From Bacteroidales bacterium UBA5197 (GTDB lineage: Bacteria > Bacteroidota > Bacteroidia > Bacteroidales > Lentimicrobiaceae): a stretch of 43,818 bases of DNA. This document shows, one piece after another, positions 36,188-43,519 of the stretch. Position 1 is the first letter of the stretch; each line of letters begins with the position of its first letter. The translations under genes were made by a program, and so were the position numbers. The notes below the pieces were generated by a model. The model searched no databases. It saw only the letters and a list, made by a program, of their open reading frames with translations, and was not told the origin of the DNA. The stretch is from the NCBI GenBank assembly GCA_002412885.1, contig DHVX01000027.1:1-43818 (forward strand), written 5' to 3'.

Positions 36188-37042
36188 TTAAAACGCTGTC
36201 GGACTAGCTATTTTAGGGATGAACAAGTCTTTATGATATATCATTACTTCTGTCCCTTTGGTTGCATTAACAGCACTATAGTTTAAGTCGTATTCAAATT
36301 TCTTATTAAGCTTATAAATTTCATTGATTTCCGGAGCATTGTCGTATGAAACAAGCCACTTATGTTTATTAATACCATTTATCATTTGTGAGACCAATAC
36401 ATGGTCTTCATGCTTATAATGATTTACATATAGATCTTTGCCCTTAATGTAGTATGGCGGGTCGAAATATATTAGAGTCTTATCTGGGAGTGTTTTGCTA
36501 ATCGTTTTTATTAGTTCTATTGCATCAAGGTTATATAGAAATATTCTGTCCTTGTAGTTGGCTATACGCTGTATACGATGTATAAGGTCAGCTTTGTTAA
36601 ATCTAGCATCAATTTTGTAGTTCCCTGTTTGTTCAATACCTCCAATAACACCTGCTTTGATTATACCCGAACGATTTGTTCTATTTAAAAAAAATGTTGA
36701 AAAACCAAGTTCTAATAAATCAGCATTCTCTTTTTGTTTTTGAATTTCCTTTTGCTGTCTCCAAGTTGTAATATTAACCTTTGTATTATGAATGAGGGAG
36801 CAAAGTCTGTCGGTATCATTTAAAACTGAATGCCAAAATGCGAAGATTGATCTATCATAGTCGTTAATTACAATTTTTGATGCATATTCACCAAATAATA
36901 GAGACAATGCTACTGAAGAGCCGCCCGCATATGGTTCCACATACCAACCATCGAGCAAAAGGTTTTTCTCAAAAACTAATTTTATAAAGTTGGCAATTTT
37001 TCCTTTGCCACCAGGGTATCGAAGAGGTGAATGAAAATCCAT
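36188..37042 (-). CDS. D12-class (Dam-type) adenine DNA methyltransferase
   Basis: This 284-aa N6-adenine methyltransferase has the alpha-class order: the SAM segment near the N-terminus (PLRYPGGKGKIANFI, 6-20; YVEPYAGGSS, 34-43) and later the catalytic DPPY (LIYFDPPYYIKG, Asp194-Tyr197). FFLNRTNRSGI is characteristic of the D12 class. Its ATG overlaps the ParB-like gene's stop by one base, so the two are coupled. No cognate endonuclease is adjacent; it may protect DNA for another system, or act with the ParB-like protein. Confidence 0.92.
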   Translation of the reverse strand: MDFHSPLRYPGGKGKIANFIKLVFEKNLLLDGWYVEPYAGGSSVALSLLFGEYASKIVINDYDRSIFAFWHSVLNDTDRLCSLIHNTKVNITTWRQQKEIQKQKENADLLELGFSTFFLNRTNRSGIIKAGVIGGIEQTGNYKIDARFNKADLIHRIQRIANYKDRIFLYNLDAIELIKTISKTLPDKTLIYFDPPYYIKGKDLYVNHYKHEDHVLVSQMINGINKHKWLVSYDNAPEINEIYKLNKKFEYDLNYSAVNATKGTEVMIYHKDLFIPKIASPTAF

Positions 37043-38394
37043 TATTTAATTGTTAACCAAATTTTTTCAACAAATATCTGAATATTATCCCAAGTAATTT
37101 TTAAATCTTTTGGAATAGGTGAAAGGTGTCTATTGTGGATATACGCATTAAATGTTTCCATTGACAGAACGTCATGATTATTATTTACGGACTTTCTGAT
37201 CCCTTTACATATGTGTTTGTCAGCTAACCCTTGTTTTTCCATGTGAAGTGAAACTTCATCAACTTTCTTCCTGAGTGTTGCATCTTTGTTTACAGTTGTC
37301 AATTTATGATGGTCAATGTATGTGTCTAAAGTTAGTTCAATAAAAACACGGAACATTACACCTGCTGCATTTTCAAATAGGTCAACATTTAAACCTTTCA
37401 ACTCTCTGTATATCTTGTTTATTCTAGGCTCAATAATTGATAAAATACAGTCTTTAGGAATTACGGTTTCACGGTCAGTAGATAAAGGTGTAGGTTTTGG
37501 TTTGGCTTTACTTGGAGTTGCTTTACTTGGTAAACTAGGTGAGGTTAATTCCCATTCTGATGTTGCCTTCTTCTTTTTATTTGGTATGTCTGCCGGCTTA
37601 AAAGTTTCGATATACTTTTCTCTATCTTCCTTGGTGTAAATGTCCTTTACTTTTATTTTCTTGTCAGCTAAATCAGTAACGATTTTTGTTAGTCCTTTAA
37701 TTACTTCTTCCTTTAATAAATGAGTTTGAAGTCTGTTATCTTTTACGTTAATGCCGATTACCTGTTGAACATTTTTATCCTTTAGTAGCCTGTCCAAACT
37801 TGAAGAAGGAACATTTTTTAGTTTGTTTTTTATTGTGTCAGGAACACAACTTTCTTTTCTTAAAAAATCTATTGCTTGTAATGCGACTGGCGATGTTCCT
37901 TCAATTCTTTCATCAAATCGTGCTACTTGTTGAGCGTCCCATCTCACAATTCCAACTCCTTCATTTTCGCCAGTATGCTTCAATTTAATCCATTTGTTAG
38001 CATCATCAGGATTATTGAACACCGCACAAAGAATGTCAAGTATAGGCTTCTTCTTAAATTGTTCAGCAAATGGTTTTACCCTTTTCGCAAATGAACTGTT
38101 TTTACTATCAATTATGTCAGGATTTGATAGGATCTTTAAAGCAGTAACCCTTCTGTTACCTTCAAGAACATTATAATGTCCTTTGTCTTTCTGATGCGGA
38201 GTTACTAAAATCAATTCTCCTGGATTTAACATTCCAGTCTCAACGATATCTTTTGCCAAATTAATTAATTTGTCCCCTTGGTCTGCTATCATAACTTGTA
38301 TAGCTTCACGCTGATTTCCTACAAGTTCAAATCTTGGATTTTCGATGTTAACCGAAAGATTTGTCAGTGAAACATTTTTAGTCGTTGTGCTCAT
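37042..38394 (-). CDS. ParB/Srx-like domain protein
   Basis: The 450-aa protein has an N-terminal ParB-like nuclease/CTPase-type domain, with NVLEGNRRVTALK (75-87) corresponding to the GxRR box. The usual ParB helix-turn-helix is not recognised. Residues ~260-310 are a lysine/proline-rich linker. The C-terminal ~130 residues are helical (FENAAGVMFRVFIELTLDTYI, NAYIHNRHLSPIPKDLK) and resemble a helical domain found in other accessory proteins, which I cannot name. It is not a chromosome partition gene by context: no parA is present. It is coupled to the Dam-type methylase. Confidence 0.8.
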   Translation of the reverse strand: MSTTTKNVSLTNLSVNIENPRFELVGNQREAIQVMIADQGDKLINLAKDIVETGMLNPGELILVTPHQKDKGHYNVLEGNRRVTALKILSNPDIIDSKNSSFAKRVKPFAEQFKKKPILDILCAVFNNPDDANKWIKLKHTGENEGVGIVRWDAQQVARFDERIEGTSPVALQAIDFLRKESCVPDTIKNKLKNVPSSSLDRLLKDKNVQQVIGINVKDNRLQTHLLKEEVIKGLTKIVTDLADKKIKVKDIYTKEDREKYIETFKPADIPNKKKKATSEWELTSPSLPSKATPSKAKPKPTPLSTDRETVIPKDCILSIIEPRINKIYRELKGLNVDLFENAAGVMFRVFIELTLDTYIDHHKLTTVNKDATLRKKVDEVSLHMEKQGLADKHICKGIRKSVNNNHDVLSMETFNAYIHNRHLSPIPKDLKITWDNIQIFVEKIWLTIK

Positions 38395-38521
38395 ATTTCA
38401 AAATAATAATTTATTTGCTTCATGTTAGTATTGTCTTTTTGGCTTGGCCGCCAACAAATGAATATCCGCGATTTTGCGCAAATTTGACTAGTATTCACCT
38501 TGTGTTCGAAAATACAATTCA

Positions 38522-38669
38522 TAATTTTCGCCTCAAATATAATGTTTTTTTAAATATCCAAGCCTTGCCTTACCACAGGAATACAGGCACATCAAAAAAA
38601 TCAGGAAAGAGGCAGCATATCAAAGTCCACATCTGTCAGCTAACTACTGGCGGAGCGGGCTACTCGATT
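38522..38669 (-). repeat. Spacer repeat R1
   Basis: It shares with R2-R4 the core CAAATATA...ATCCAAGCCTT...CCACAGGAATACAGG..ACATCA.AAAATCAGG. It ends AGCTAACTACTGGCGGAGCG plus GGCTACTCGATT, identical to R2 and nearly so to R3. The stop codon of the methyltransferase gene (38668-38670) lies in its right edge. On the minus strand it precedes the ParB-Dam unit. Confidence 0.9.
38534..38561 (-). promoter_or_regulatory. Promoter in R1 (parB-like/dam unit)
   Basis: Minus strand TTG-N17-TATATTTG fits the Bacteroidota TTG/TTTG...TAnnTTTG promoter. It is 140 bases upstream of the ParB-like start. Confidence 0.6.
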
Positions 38670-39372
38670 ATGTGCAGTTTTTCTTAAGTTCAAAGCAAAC
38701 AAATCTTGGATACCAAACTGTGTCCTTAGGATTATTAATTTCATTTAGGTTAATTAGACTGAAATTAGCATTTGTAAAGTCATTAAGATATTGATTTATT
38801 GGGCGGTGAAAATGACTTGTCTCTAAACCATTAAATGTCTTATTACTTGTTTTATATGTTCGTGTAATCTTACATTCTTTATTGTAACTAAAATCTTTAT
38901 CATTAAAATATTCCCAATAAATAGGCCAATAACAGGGATGTGTAATAATAACTATAAAAGTCCCGTTACATTTGAGTGATTTATTTATAGCTTTTAAACT
39001 ACCAATTAAGTCTTCAGTATCCATTAAAGACATATTTGCAATGGCTATATCAAAACAATCTACAAAATTTGATTCTTGTAATGATTTGTCAATAAATCTC
39101 AATTTATTATGATTAAAATAATGTTTGGCTAACTCAATTGAGTGTTGACTAATGTCCAAGCCTGTAATGGTCAAATTTCTTTTTGCTATCTCATATGTTA
39201 GCTCACCAGTACCACAACCAAAATCTAAAATTCTTTTATTCTCTGCCGACTGGTTTTCAATGTAAGATAAGATGTTAGGGAGGAAAACATGATTATAACT
39301 TGAGTCATTGCCATTTAACCTGTCTAATAGCCTTGCCTCTGCAATATTGTCCCATTGTGTTGATATATTCAT
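38668..39372 (-). CDS. Class I SAM-dependent methyltransferase
   Basis: The 234-aa protein has motif I ILDFGCGTGE (48-57), an acidic end of beta-2 (ITGLDIS), and FDIAIANMSLMDTEDL as motif IV, typical of small-molecule or protein methyltransferases of the Methyltransf_11/25 type. DNA methylase motifs are absent. The substrate is unknown. It is the last gene of the MazG/two-TM/methyltransferase unit, 5 bases after the two-TM gene, and ends inside spacer repeat R1. Confidence 0.87.
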   Translation of the reverse strand: MNISTQWDNIAEARLLDRLNGNDSSYNHVFLPNILSYIENQSAENKRILDFGCGTGELTYEIAKRNLTITGLDISQHSIELAKHYFNHNKLRFIDKSLQESNFVDCFDIAIANMSLMDTEDLIGSLKAINKSLKCNGTFIVIITHPCYWPIYWEYFNDKDFSYNKECKITRTYKTSNKTFNGLETSHFHRPINQYLNDFTNANFSLINLNEINNPKDTVWYPRFVCFELKKNCT

Positions 39373-39377
39373 GAAAT

Positions 39378-39968
39378 CTAGTTTATGGATTTAATCAAAT
39401 TAACCAAGTCTTGTGCTAAAAAAAACTCTATAGTATTTTCAATTGAATACTCTTCTATATAGTGAATGTGATTTTTATCTTTTCTCCCAATTGCTACTTT
39501 TGAGTATGGGGTATCATAATTAATAAATGTAAATCTTGATTTTGGTGTGAAGTTTATGTCTTTGTAGATATAAACTTCTGCCCCTAATAATTTGAGTTCA
39601 CTAGAAAAATCAGTATTGTCAGGAAGGCACAATAGTAAATCTTTATTTCTTGCTTTGATTCTCAAATCATTTTTTATACTTTCTGTATCAACCCAGCTCA
39701 TATCCCTAGTAAAAATAACAGTCCTACCTGTTTTTTTTACCCATGCACTCATATATTTCTTTATTTCTAAGTCGTTTGTATATTTTTTAGGGGTGTTTAA
39801 TAATTCATAAAAAATGTAGCCTAAAAAAATCAAAATGCTAACTGAAATAAAGCCAATTTGCAGATTCGTTAAAGTAATTTTTTGCTGCGAGATGATAGGA
39901 TAAATAAATCCAACAATTCCAGCAATTGCAGAAATATTGCCTATAATTCTAATCGTTTTTGTCATCAT
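39378..39968 (-). CDS. Two-TM membrane protein with unknown cytosolic domain
   Basis: I do not recognise a named family. The 196-aa protein has two hydrophobic helices (~6-26 and ~36-58). A ~135-residue soluble part follows, containing WVKKTGRTVIFTRDMSW, NKDLLLCLPDN, GAEVYIYKD and SRFTFINYDTP. The alternating strands and the INYD.PYSKVAIG segment recall a phospholipase-D-like fold, but no HxK motif is present, so this is weak. Its start overlaps the MazG-like gene by 20 bases. A small two-TM protein with a soluble domain beside a nucleotide-hydrolysing enzyme resembles membrane effectors of defence systems; that is inference. Confidence 0.7.
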   Translation of the reverse strand: MMTKTIRIIGNISAIAGIVGFIYPIISQQKITLTNLQIGFISVSILIFLGYIFYELLNTPKKYTNDLEIKKYMSAWVKKTGRTVIFTRDMSWVDTESIKNDLRIKARNKDLLLCLPDNTDFSSELKLLGAEVYIYKDINFTPKSRFTFINYDTPYSKVAIGRKDKNHIHYIEEYSIENTIEFFLAQDLVNLIKSIN

Positions 39969-40290
39969 TTAACTTATTATATTTTGTGTTTTTTCCTTTA
40001 GATTTTTTCACAGGATAATGCAATTTGTGGATCTCAATTTTCTCTTCGACAGCTTTTTCCAGGTCTATTTTATATTTTTCTGATATGTAAACTAGAAAAA
40101 TAAAAATGTCAGCTAGCTCATGCTTAACCTCTTCGACATTCACACTGTCATTTTCTTTATTCCATAAAAATATTTCTTGCAACTCCGCAACTTCGATACT
40201 AAGACCAATTAAGAGGTCTTTCGTTGATTGGAATTGCTCCCATTTTCTTTCGTCTCTAAACTTAATAATTTTGTCAGTTAACTCTTTCAT
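39949..40290 (-). CDS. MazG-like nucleotide pyrophosphohydrolase
   Basis: The ATG at 40290 gives 113 aa beginning MKELTDKIIKFRDERKW; a start six codons earlier is also open but runs towards the spacer repeat. The all-alpha NTP-PPase signature ExxE-N21-ExxD is complete (Glu33, Glu36, Glu58, Asp61: SIEVAELQEIFLW, HELADIFIFL). It belongs to the RS21-C6/dCTPase-like group, which hydrolyses (d)NTPs to monophosphates. It is the first gene after promoter repeat R2 and overlaps the two-TM gene. Confidence 0.9.
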   Translation of the reverse strand: MKELTDKIIKFRDERKWEQFQSTKDLLIGLSIEVAELQEIFLWNKENDSVNVEEVKHELADIFIFLVYISEKYKIDLEKAVEEKIEIHKLHYPVKKSKGKNTKYNKLNDDKND

Positions 40291-40308
40291 GAGTTTAAAA
40301 TTGCACAC

Positions 40309-40500
40309 AACGAGTGGATATGTCTACAAGCCATCTGTCTTCATAAACAACTCATATTTTCGCCACAAATATAATAACTTTTCAAATATCCAAGCCTTAC
40401 CTCACCACAGGAATACAGGTACATCAAAAAATCAGGAAAGAGGCTCCATATTAAAATCAACATCCGTAAGCTAACTACTGGCGGAGCGGGCTACTCGATT
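40309..40500 (-). repeat. Spacer repeat R2
   Basis: It has the same core and right end as R1. On the left it adds TAAACAAC and AACGAGTGGATAT, shared with R3. It separates the TIR-like gene (stop 12 bases to the right) from the MazG-like gene. Confidence 0.9.
40366..40393 (-). promoter_or_regulatory. Promoter in R2 (mazG-like unit)
   Basis: Minus strand TTG-N17-TATATTTG, 76 bases upstream of the MazG-like start. Confidence 0.6.
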
Positions 40501-40511
40501 GGCAACCGTTT

Positions 40512-41519
40512 TTATTTTTTTATAATTGTTCCTATTGCAAATTTTATTTTTTCAGTCAATTCTTCTTCTGTTTGATACCATTGAATGGTTCTTTGTCTAA
40601 TATCAAAAGGTAAATCTTCAATTCGATGTCTAGTATTATTATAAACTAATACAATTCTTTCCCAGCCAAGTCTTGCCGCAGCGTATCCTAATTCTATTAA
40701 GACATTAGGATTTGGACTGAAATTGTTTTCTCGAAATAGACTTTGATTTACCAAATTAACATCAGCGATAAATATATCTGAGTTTTCTATTTTTCGAAAA
40801 AGTGTATTTGGAATATCTTGGCTTCCTGGAGTATCTCGGTTATCCGAATCTATCTTTATTATCTTTTTCTTTCCCTTAAAATAAGATTCTGTCTTTCTTA
40901 AAGATTTCCATATTAGTCTTCTCTCATTATCATTATCCGTTTGCCAAGAATAAAATATATGAATTGTGTTTTTGTCTTTAACTGCATCTTTGGGTTCCGG
41001 CAGTAATTCTATCTGATTTATTAAAAACTCAATTTTAGATTTTGAATCATTTATTGCTTCTAACCATGCCTCTGCATAGCCTGTGGCTTTATGTTCGATT
41101 GTGTCTTTGTGGTATGGGTCTTCTCCTTTTGTACCTTTGAAATTGGGATTTTCAAAACCAAGAAAGTGATATGTTTTTGCGGGACCCCATTCACTTTCCT
41201 CCTCAACTTTTTCCTTCTCTCTCACAGAATATCTAAATTTCAAAAATTCATCAAGAATGTATTCTAAAAGACTCAGCCTGTCTTCATAAGCTTCATTTTT
41301 TATTATTTTATTTATTTGATCAAGTCCGTTTTTGCATAATTTTTTGATATGATTTTTAAACAACCCACTCGAAGTATATCCATTTACACTTTTTATTGAA
41401 TAGTTGATAAATTCATCCTCTTTATAATAGGTCATTTTATGGTCATATTCAATAACAAATTTCTTACTCTCTTCAATTAGAGCTTCAAAAATTTCTTCAA
41501 AATATACATCTTCTATCAT
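40512..41519 (-). CDS. TIR-like domain protein
   Basis: The 335-aa protein has an N-terminal ~180 residues that are helical, charged and unrecognised. From ~186 there is a TIR-like/nucleotide-binding fold: IHIFYSWQTD (first strand), GSQDIPNTLFRKIENSDIFIADV, and PNVLIELGYAAARLGWERIVLVYN. Glu276 in NVLIELGYA sits where TIR-type NAD hydrolases carry the catalytic acid. Such proteins are frequent in defence islands, where NAD depletion or signalling is typical. It is a lone gene with its own promoter repeat (R3). The activity is inferred from family resemblance only. Confidence 0.8.
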   Translation of the reverse strand: MIEDVYFEEIFEALIEESKKFVIEYDHKMTYYKEDEFINYSIKSVNGYTSSGLFKNHIKKLCKNGLDQINKIIKNEAYEDRLSLLEYILDEFLKFRYSVREKEKVEEESEWGPAKTYHFLGFENPNFKGTKGEDPYHKDTIEHKATGYAEAWLEAINDSKSKIEFLINQIELLPEPKDAVKDKNTIHIFYSWQTDNDNERRLIWKSLRKTESYFKGKKKIIKIDSDNRDTPGSQDIPNTLFRKIENSDIFIADVNLVNQSLFRENNFSPNPNVLIELGYAAARLGWERIVLVYNNTRHRIEDLPFDIRQRTIQWYQTEEELTEKIKFAIGTIIKK

Positions 41520-41538
41520 TGGTCTCTTTTAAATGGTT

Positions 41539-41763
41539 GCTAACGAGTGGATATACGCTTTATCCTGAGTATATCTGCCTTGTTAACAAGCCATTTGTCT
41601 TCATCAACAAATCAGATCATCGCATCAAATATATAACAACTTTTTAAATATCCAAACATTACCTGACCACAGGAATACAGGCACATCAAAAAAATCAGGA
41701 AAGAGGGATAAGATCAAAGTCTACATCCGTTAGCTAACTAAGGGCGGAGCGGGCTACTCGATT
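41539..41763 (-). repeat. Spacer repeat R3
   Basis: This is the longest copy. Its outer ends are the inverse words GCTAAC (41539-41544) and GTTAGC (41729-41734), the latter within GTTAGCTAAC, followed by the shared GGCGGAGCGGGCTACTCGAT segment. It lies between the NERD gene and the TIR-like gene. Confidence 0.9.
41626..41656 (-). promoter_or_regulatory. Promoter in R3 (TIR-like gene)
   Basis: Minus strand TTTG-N19-TATATTTG, a full match to the Bacteroidota -33/-7 consensus, 107 bases upstream of the TIR-like start. Confidence 0.65.
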
Positions 41764-41809
41764 ACAGGCGGTATGTTATTCGCTCGTAGTATTTTCAACT
41801 TCTGACTAT

Positions 41810-42898
41810 TTATAATGTTTTTTTATTGTTTGTGGCTAATAAGTAGTCAGTTATACTTTGTATTTCAGTGTTTGAAAATGCAGGTTGGAAATATTTTACA
41901 TAACCAAGTAGTTCGCTTAAAGTTAGAATTTTCACATACTGAAACTCTTCCTTAGGTTTTGAATGTGTCAAAACAACGAGATTTCTTATTGGTATTTTCT
42001 TATCGCCCCAATGATGTTTGTCGAGATGCAATTGGTAATTAATCATGTCATTATTAAGCAATTTATATAAGACAAAACTAGTCCTCTTGATTTGTTGTAT
42101 TGGTGAGCGTAAACTTAAATTATTCAATGATTCTGTGCTCCAATTTTTCGTCTCAATAAGGAAAATTCCTGATGGCGCTATGAGGATGTGGTCAATTTGT
42201 ATTGATTTTATGTAGTCTTTCTCCTGCCTGTTAAATATTGGCTTAGAAAATGAAATAGAAAAGTCGTTAATCAAATAATAGTCGTCTGGCAATTTTTCCA
42301 ATTCCTTAACAACGCTCTGCTCTCCTATGGCTCCAGCAATAAAAGAACTTAATTCATCAATAATTCCTTTTTTTCTATCAAGTTCTGTTAAAGGTTGTTT
42401 ACAACTTTGCTTCACAGCATCGTCAAAATGGGAAATGATAAATTGATACCGATTGTTTTTATGTTGTTGAAGGTCCGTTAGTTCTTTAATTGATTTATTT
42501 ACTCTTGAGTCATAATTGTTTTCGTTGTATTGGATTTGATATTTGTAATACCATTGTTTCAAAATCTTAATAAATCGCTGAAATTGGTTTGTTGTGAGAT
42601 AAGTTGTCAAATTGCTCAATTTCTGTCGCAATTTTTCAATCCTCTTATTAAGTTCTTCTTTTACATTTAATTTCCGACGTTCAATTAAGTCGTCTAAATG
42701 TTTGAGATCTAATTGGATCCCGGTTTTTTCTTTTTCAATCAAACCTTCATGCTGTAATATGATTTGCTGTCGATAAGTCAGGTATGAGTTTTGAAATTCA
42801 ATTATATTGTTCAATGATTTGAGATCATGAATGTTGTGTTGATTTAAATGATTTTCTAAGGTTGTTAAACAGCCTATTGTATTATAAACCTTGCACAT
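41810..42898 (-). CDS. NERD-domain nuclease-related protein
   Basis: The 362-aa protein has an N-terminal ~150 residues rich in coiled-coil (IEKEKTGIQLDLKHLDDLIERR, EELNKRIEKLRQKLSNL). The NERD domain from ~188 shows the restriction-endonuclease-like core: GAIGEQSVVKEL (Glu193), QIDHILIAPSGIFLIETKNW (Asp236, Glu249, Lys251). Catalytic residues look intact. NERD proteins occur in defence loci and on plasmids; a DNA or RNA nuclease is the usual expectation. It is a lone gene, preceded by promoter repeat R4. Confidence 0.88.
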   Translation of the reverse strand: MCKVYNTIGCLTTLENHLNQHNIHDLKSLNNIIEFQNSYLTYRQQIILQHEGLIEKEKTGIQLDLKHLDDLIERRKLNVKEELNKRIEKLRQKLSNLTTYLTTNQFQRFIKILKQWYYKYQIQYNENNYDSRVNKSIKELTDLQQHKNNRYQFIISHFDDAVKQSCKQPLTELDRKKGIIDELSSFIAGAIGEQSVVKELEKLPDDYYLINDFSISFSKPIFNRQEKDYIKSIQIDHILIAPSGIFLIETKNWSTESLNNLSLRSPIQQIKRTSFVLYKLLNNDMINYQLHLDKHHWGDKKIPIRNLVVLTHSKPKEEFQYVKILTLSELLGYVKYFQPAFSNTEIQSITDYLLATNNKKTL

Positions 42899-42911
42899 TC
42901 TTCATTAAGAT

Positions 42912-43036
42912 AAATCAGTTCATCGCACCAAATATAACAAATTTTAAATATCCAAGCCTTACCTCACCACAGGAATACAGGCACATCAATAAAATCAGGA
43001 AAGGGGCTACATAGTAAAGTCCATAGCTGTCATTAC
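42912..43036 (-). repeat. Spacer repeat R4
   Basis: It contains the core from the promoter through CCACAGGAATACAGGCACATC and AGTCCATAGCTGT but lacks the AGCTAAC/GGCGGAGCGGGCTAC end found in R1-R3. This is what the array's upstream terminus, or a truncated copy, would look like. Confidence 0.85.
42929..42955 (-). promoter_or_regulatory. Promoter in R4 (NERD gene)
   Basis: Minus strand TTG-N16-TATATTTG, 31 bases upstream of the NERD start codon; the spacing is one base shorter than in R1 and R2. Confidence 0.55.
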
Positions 43037-43519
43037 GCCGGATTCCACTTCAATTTGTAAGATTAAAGCACTAGTATACTAAAGATATGTATTACATGTT
43101 CAGCACTGGCGAAATGTCAAATTTGCTCATGCTTTAGGTTTGCAGTTTGGTTTCTGCGCTCTGAATAAAATTCCATTCGGTTTCTGCATTTTAAATAGCC
43201 TTCAAATACCATTTAGACTTGGTTTAAAGCTGAAATTATCTGTTACCGCAATTTTTACAACTTATACATATAGGTATAGCGAACTCCAAAGATCCCTCAT
43301 ATAATATGGTGTAAAACCTGTCCGTAAATTGAAATCTTGCTGCCGGCGCACAAAATCCGGTAAAAAACCTGCACAATGCAGCGGCTTGTTTTTGCAATAT
43401 CAAATGAAGACTAAGTTCAGAATTTATTGTAATACGCATATATGTTGTGTATTGTGTCATTCAGGCAAGGTTTAATGATAAAGACTTAAGAGATAATCAG
43501 GTTCCCTGAAGCGGTTATC
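43037..43519. other. Non-coding, no feature recognised
   Basis: There is no convincing gene. A 74-codon minus-strand frame at 43236-43460 has no family resemblance and biased composition. The DNA is AT-rich up to the start of the minisatellite. Confidence 0.5.

Noticed and set aside
37042..38394. Chromosome or plasmid partition protein ParB
   Set aside because: Only the N-terminal box matches; there is no parA, no helix-turn-helix and no parS-like sites nearby.
38522..41763. Calling the spacers true integron attC sites
   Set aside because: Only R3 has both complementary boundary words, the GTTAGC box departs from GTTRRRY, and no integron integrase or attI is visible. They are kept as cassette-like repeats only.
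43236..43460. 74-codon minus-strand ORF
   Set aside because: It has no recognisable domain, signal peptide or neighbour support, and lies in AT-rich non-coding DNA.
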